In this document: piece by piece, positions 6,263-8,633 of the stretch | Position numbering within the stretch: the first letter of the stretch is position 1 | Layout of the letters: the number at the start of each line of letters is the position of its first letter | Source: Pseudomonadota bacterium | GTDB taxonomy: Bacteria; Pseudomonadota; Alphaproteobacteria; Micropepsales; Micropepsaceae | Direction: 5' to 3' | Length of the DNA: 8,633 nt | Assembly (NCBI GenBank): GCA_023427355.1 | Contig: JAEZBK010000286.1 | Span: forward strand, 1 to 8,633 | Translations under genes and position numbers: made by a program | The notes under the pieces: generated by a model | The model's database searches: none | What the model saw: only the letters and a program-made list of their open reading frames with translations | What the model was told of the DNA's origin: nothing

Positions 6263-6287
6263 AACGCCGGTCCGATCTCCCGGTTCC
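6263..6287 (-). promoter_or_regulatory. EcfG-type promoter for the 50-residue membrane peptide
   Basis: On the minus strand GGAAC (6287-6283), 16 bases, then CGTT (6266-6263), an exact match. The sequence is nearly symmetric: on the plus strand GGAAC (6261-6265) with GTT (6283-6285) also has a 17-base spacer, but no rightward gene follows, so the leftward reading is favoured. Confidence 0.75.
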
Positions 6288-6317
6288 GGCTTTCCTGTGC
6301 ACAAGTGGGAACCCGGC

Positions 6318-6665
6318 TCAGGTCCGGGGCGGATTGCGGCGCTTGAGCAACATGTCGGCCAGCCCGGCGACCCCGGCGCTGATCACCGCAGCCCAGGGCA
6401 GATCCTTGGCCAAGGCCCCCAGAAGCACACCGGCCAGGCCGGGCGGCGGGGGCGGGGGGCGGCGCGGGCGCATCATGGCGTTGATGCCCATGCCCGCCAG
6501 CACCGTCAGCAGCATGAAGCCGCCGGTCATGGCATAGGCGCCGGCCACGCCCAGTTGCGTCACCAGCGCCGAGGCCAGCGCCAGGCCCAGAAGGCCGACG
6601 CCGAAAAAGACCAGCGCCGCTGCCGCGACCATCATCAGGAATCTGGCGCCATACCGCGCGAACAT
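6318..6665 (-). CDS. Two-span membrane protein, possibly YqjE/holin-X-like
   Basis: This 115-residue protein starts at ATG 6665 with a weak GGAG site about 9 bases upstream. Two membrane helices (about 8-34 and 40-64) are followed by RPRRPPPPPPG (67-76) and a C-terminal hydrophobic or amphipathic segment (78-107) ending LLKRR. It lies 83 bp downstream of the DUF883 gene. A YqjD-like gene followed by a two-helix YqjE-like gene is a common bacterial pairing, so this is tentatively the YqjE-like partner; the assignment rests on synteny and topology more than sequence. No EcfG site is visible in the 83-bp gap, so it may be co-transcribed with phyR and DUF883. Confidence 0.75.
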   Translation of the reverse strand: MFARYGARFLMMVAAAALVFFGVGLLGLALASALVTQLGVAGAYAMTGGFMLLTVLAGMGINAMMRPRRPPPPPPGLAGVLLGALAKDLPWAAVISAGVAGLADMLLKRRNPPRT

Positions 6666-6748
6666 GACCTAAAGCTCCGTCAGGACCGGAAGAATACCGC
6701 CTGCTGGCTTATCAGACCTTAACCGTGCCCGCAAAACCTGTGCGCCGA

Positions 6749-7117
6749 TCAGCGCCGCAGGAAGATCGCGCCCAGGAAGGCGCCGATGCCGCCGGCGATC
6801 AACAGCGAGGTCAGGGGCTGGGCGCGCACCTGCTCGCGCAGCTCGTCGGCATTGTCTTCCGCCCATTCCTGGGCTTCCTCGCCATACTCGACCGCCTTCA
6901 GCTTGGCTTCGCGGGCCGCTTCCTCGGCCAGCAGCATGGCGCGGTCGGCCACTTCCTCGGCCGCCTGCATCGCGGCGGTGGCGCGGGCCGAAGCCGCTTC
7001 GCTCACATCGCCGTAAAGACCCTTCAGGTCGCCCTGCAGGGCCTCGAAATCGGCGCGCAGCGAAGCGAGGCGCGCCTCGATATTGCCCTGCGCCACTGCC
7101 TTTTTCTTTGCCGCCAT
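6749..7117 (-). CDS. DUF883 (ElaB/YqjD-like) membrane-anchored protein
   Basis: This 122-residue protein has a Lys-rich start (MAAKKK), then a long Ala/Glu-rich helical or coiled-coil part (about 12-98), and a C-terminal anchor beginning QPLTSLL (100-106) and ending FLRR. That arrangement (long helix, Pro, glycine-rich helix, terminal RR) is the hallmark of DUF883. In Escherichia coli, YqjD and ElaB are stationary-phase inner-membrane proteins that bind ribosomes. The binding site AGGAGA is well placed before ATG 7117. It starts 25 bp after the phyR stop in the same direction, so it is probably read from the phyR promoter and hence stress-induced. Confidence 0.86.
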   Translation of the reverse strand: MAAKKKAVAQGNIEARLASLRADFEALQGDLKGLYGDVSEAASARATAAMQAAEEVADRAMLLAEEAAREAKLKAVEYGEEAQEWAEDNADELREQVRAQPLTSLLIAGGIGAFLGAIFLRR

Positions 7118-7142
7118 GTCGAACTCTCCTGCTTGACGTCGT

Positions 7143-7943
7143 TTAAGCCGCGGCCTGCTTGGCGGCGGAATGGAAGAACAAGGCCTGACCCACCGTGGCC
7201 TGCACCGTCTCGGGCAGGAAGGGCTTGGCGATCAGATAGGTGGGCTCCGGGCGCTCGCCGGTCAACAGCTTCTCCGGATAGGCGGTGATGAAAATCACCG
7301 GAATGTCGAAGCTGGCCAGGATCTCGCTCACCGCATCGATGCCCGAGCCGCCTTCGCCCAGGTTGATGTCGGCCAGCACCAAGCCGGGACGCTCGGACAG
7401 GGCCTTGGCCACCGCCTCGTCGCGGCTGGCGGCGATCCCGACCACCTTGTGGCCCAGTTCGGTCACCAGGTTTTCCAGGTCCAGCGCGATGATCGGCTCG
7501 TCCTCGATGATCAGCACCTTGCTGGCCAACTGGCTGTCTATGGTCTTCTGCGCCGACAGGATGGCGGTTTCGACCTCTTCGGCGCTCTCATCCAGGATGA
7601 AGGCCGCTTCTTCCAGGCTGAAAGCCTCGACCGCGGTCAGCAGGAGGGCGGCGCGCTTGTTGGCCGACAGGGCCCGCAGGCGGTTTTCCGGGGTCTTGGC
7701 GACCGAACCGGCGGCCTGGGCCTGCTCGTCGAAATGTTCGGCCCCCGATTGCCAGATGGCATGGAACAGCCGGTACAGGCCGACACGGGGGGGAACCCCC
7801 TCCATCAGGGACTGGTCACCGGCCAGGAGGGCGGTCAGGGCGGCCCGGACATGGGCGTCACCGCTGGACTGGGAGCCAGTTAAGGCTCTGGCATACCTGC
7901 GCAAATACGGAAGATGGGGCGCAAGCGTCTGCGACATGCTCAT
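7143..7943 (-). CDS. phyR: PhyR, anti-sigma factor antagonist response regulator
   Basis: This 266-residue protein has the PhyR fusion. Residues 1-135 are an ECF sigma-like domain (HLPYLRRYARALTGS at 10-24; SANKRAALLLTAVEAFSLEE at 93-112 as the sigma4-like helix set). Residues 141-262 are a receiver with E147/D148 in VLIIEDEP, phosphoacceptor D192 in LADINLGEG, T220 in FITAYPE and K240 in IAKPF. When phosphorylated, PhyR binds the anti-sigma factor NepR through its sigma-like domain and frees EcfG. The start ATG 7943 has AAGGAG (7958-7953) at good spacing; a longer frame to 8564 runs back through the promoter region and antisense to nepR and ecfG and is a shadow. The gene is divergent from nepR-ecfG, the standard arrangement, and has an EcfG-type promoter, implying positive feedback. 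Confidence 0.97.
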   Translation of the reverse strand: MSMSQTLAPHLPYLRRYARALTGSQSSGDAHVRAALTALLAGDQSLMEGVPPRVGLYRLFHAIWQSGAEHFDEQAQAAGSVAKTPENRLRALSANKRAALLLTAVEAFSLEEAAFILDESAEEVETAILSAQKTIDSQLASKVLIIEDEPIIALDLENLVTELGHKVVGIAASRDEAVAKALSERPGLVLADINLGEGGSGIDAVSEILASFDIPVIFITAYPEKLLTGERPEPTYLIAKPFLPETVQATVGQALFFHSAAKQAAA

Positions 7944-7982
7944 AGGGTGGGGCTCCTTCATCCCAAAGAAAAGCTCAGCAAG

Positions 7983-8009
7983 GGAACTTACACCAGTCAA
8001 AAAAGTTCC
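7983..8009. promoter_or_regulatory. Palindromic, potentially bidirectional EcfG promoter between phyR and nepR
   Basis: GGGAACTT (7982-7989) and AAGTTCCC (8003-8010) are exact inverted repeats. Read leftward, GGAAC (8009-8005), 16 bases, AGTT (7988-7985) serves phyR. Read rightward, GGAAC (7983-7987), 16 bases, AGTT (8004-8007) would serve nepR-ecfG as a second promoter. The -10 differs from CGTT by one base in both directions. Confidence 0.68.
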
Positions 8010-8019
8010 CACGCCGTAA

Positions 8020-8045
8020 GGAACCTTTCGCAGGCCATCTTCGTT
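8020..8045 (+). promoter_or_regulatory. EcfG-type promoter for nepR-ecfG
   Basis: GGAAC (8020-8024), 17 bases, CGTT (8042-8045): a full consensus match. Transcription would begin near 8052, giving a leader of about 75-85 nt before nepR. This implies autoregulation of the sigma factor operon. Confidence 0.8.
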
Positions 8046-8099
8046 GGAACCTTCGGGCAGGAACTGGGGCAGCTTTTGGGACTTCACCCGCTGCGGGCC

Positions 8100-8141
8100 A
8101 TGACGACGGGCCGCACCAAGGACTGGCTTTGCGACGCATGA
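8100..8141 (+). CDS. Possible 13-codon upstream reading frame overlapping the nepR start
   Basis: ATG at 8100 opens a 13-residue frame (MTTGRTKDWLCDA) whose TGA (8139-8141) overlaps the nepR ATG at 8138 as ATGA. It lies wholly in the predicted nepR leader, just after the short inverted repeat CCCGC/GCGGG. Its own binding site is poor, so it may be chance; if translated it could couple to nepR. Confidence 0.2.
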   Translation: MTTGRTKDWLCDA

Positions 8142-8335
8142 CGCAGCAATGGGATAGCACCGTGTCGAACGATGACAAGCCAACTGAAAAATCGCGCGCC
8201 ATTCGCGCGCGGCAAAGGGCCATCGGGCGGGAACTCCGCCGGATGTATGACGATGTCGCCCAGGAATCCGTGCCGGATGATTTTCTCGATCTGCTGAAGC
8301 AGATCGACCAGGTGGCGGAGGCGAAAAAGTCGTGA
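8138..8335 (+). CDS. nepR: NepR, anti-sigma factor of the general stress response
   Basis: NepR holds the EcfG sigma factor inactive until phosphorylated PhyR takes it away. From ATG 8138 the protein has 65 residues. The core IGRELRRMYDDVAQESVPDD (29-48) followed by FLDLLKQID is the conserved two-helix NepR signature, with flexible charged ends. The start is uncertain: TTG 8129 in the same frame has AAGGA (8118-8122) at better spacing (68 residues), and GTG 8162 would give 57 residues. ATG is kept as the most conservative choice. The stop overlaps the ecfG start (TGATG), so the anti-sigma and sigma factors are translationally coupled, which helps keep them stoichiometric. Confidence 0.95.
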   Translation: MTQQWDSTVSNDDKPTEKSRAIRARQRAIGRELRRMYDDVAQESVPDDFLDLLKQIDQVAEAKKS

Positions 8336-8633
8336 TGCCCGCTTCCACCCCCCAGGCCACATCCCAGAAGCCCGAGAATCCGGACTTCAAGTCCGAACTT
8401 CTCGCCCTTGTCCCTTTCCTGCGCGCCTTCGCCCGCTCGCTGACCGGCAACCCCGAAGCCGCCGATGATCTGGCCCAGGAAACCCTGGTCAAGGCGTGGC
8501 AAAGCCGTGCCTCCTTCATTCCGGGCACCAATCTCAAGGCCTGGCTCTTCACCATCCTGCGCAACCAGTTCTATTCGGATCGCCGCCGCGCCTGGCGCCA
8601 GGCCCCGTGGGACCAGGAAGCCGCCGAACGCAT
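8335..8633 (+). CDS. ecfG: EcfG-family RNA polymerase sigma factor, 3' end cut by window edge
   Basis: The first 99 codons are present, from the ATG inside TGATG; a GGAGG (8317-8321) lies 13 bases upstream, within nepR. Region 2 is visible: LVPFLRAFARSLTGN (25-39), DDLAQETLVKAWQSR (44-58) and LKAWLFTILRNQFYSDRRR (67-85). The last is the core-binding and -10-recognising helix set typical of the EcfG group. Region 4 lies beyond the window. The identity as EcfG rather than another ECF sigma factor rests on the nepR-ecfG overlap and the divergent phyR. It is the sigma factor predicted to read the GGAAC/CGTT promoters in this window. Confidence 0.93.
   Translation, partial: MPASTPQATSQKPENPDFKSELLALVPFLRAFARSLTGNPEAADDLAQETLVKAWQSRASFIPGTNLKAWLFTILRNQFYSDRRRAWRQAPWDQEAAER

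Noticed and set aside
6261..6285. Rightward EcfG-like site (GGAAC-N17-GTT)
   Set aside because: Its -10 is GGTT and no rightward gene follows; it is probably a by-product of the near-symmetric leftward promoter.
7785..7802. G-run/C-run palindrome inside phyR
   Set aside because: It lies within well-conserved coding sequence (EGVPPRVG) and is explained by codon use.
7944..8564. N-terminal extension of phyR to 473 codons
   Set aside because: It runs back through the EcfG promoters and antisense to nepR and ecfG; the ATG at 7943 has a good AAGGAG and gives the normal PhyR length.
1..8633. CRISPR arrays, tRNA or rRNA genes, insertion sequences
   Set aside because: No spaced direct repeats, no tRNA or rRNA-like segments and no transposase frames were seen.

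Overview
The window is high-GC, gene-dense DNA from an alphaproteobacterium. The clearest sign is at the right end: an anti-sigma factor antagonist phyR lies divergent from nepR and a partial ecfG-type sigma factor gene, which is the core of the alphaproteobacterial general stress response (GSR). The genus cannot be fixed from the sequence.

Layout. (1) Positions 1-1495: a leftward FAD-dependent oxidoreductase gene cut by the window edge, divergent from a rightward DUF2177 membrane protein. (2) 1524-2644: a leftward gene for a small exported protein, divergent from a run of three small rightward genes (DUF3309, a 70-residue soluble protein, a 48-residue single-span protein). (3) 2645-3228: a 7-bp hairpin, a REP-like palindromic element and a leftward single-domain response regulator. 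(4) 3297-5782: a two-gene rightward cassette (GT2 polyprenyl-phosphate glycosyltransferase fused to GtrA, then an ArnT-like GT39 transferase) ending at a strong bidirectional intrinsic terminator. (5) 5848-5980: a probable leftward small RNA. (6) 5990-7943: a leftward series of phyR, a DUF883 (YqjD-like) protein, a YqjE-like membrane protein and a 50-residue membrane peptide. (7) 7944-8633: the phyR/nepR-ecfG divergent promoter region, nepR, and the first 99 codons of ecfG.

The main result is a set of sites matching the EcfG promoter consensus (GGAAC, 16-17 bp, CGTT or GTT). Five are exact GGAAC-N16/17-CGTT matches and at least two more end in AGTT. All lie between genes and nearly all point at a small gene: the exported protein, the DUF3309 run, the response regulator, the 50-residue peptide, phyR and nepR-ecfG. 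One exact match points at no protein gene. It faces a roughly 100-nt segment with an 8-bp closing stem and a C-rich loop, ending in an intrinsic terminator, which is a good candidate for a stress-sigma-dependent small RNA resembling Caulobacter GsrN in organisation. The window therefore looks like a GSR island holding the regulators, a second receiver protein with a FAT GUY-like motif, and several small envelope proteins. The glycosyltransferase cassette and the FAD/DUF2177 pair show no such promoter. No histidine kinase of the GSR pathway is visible.
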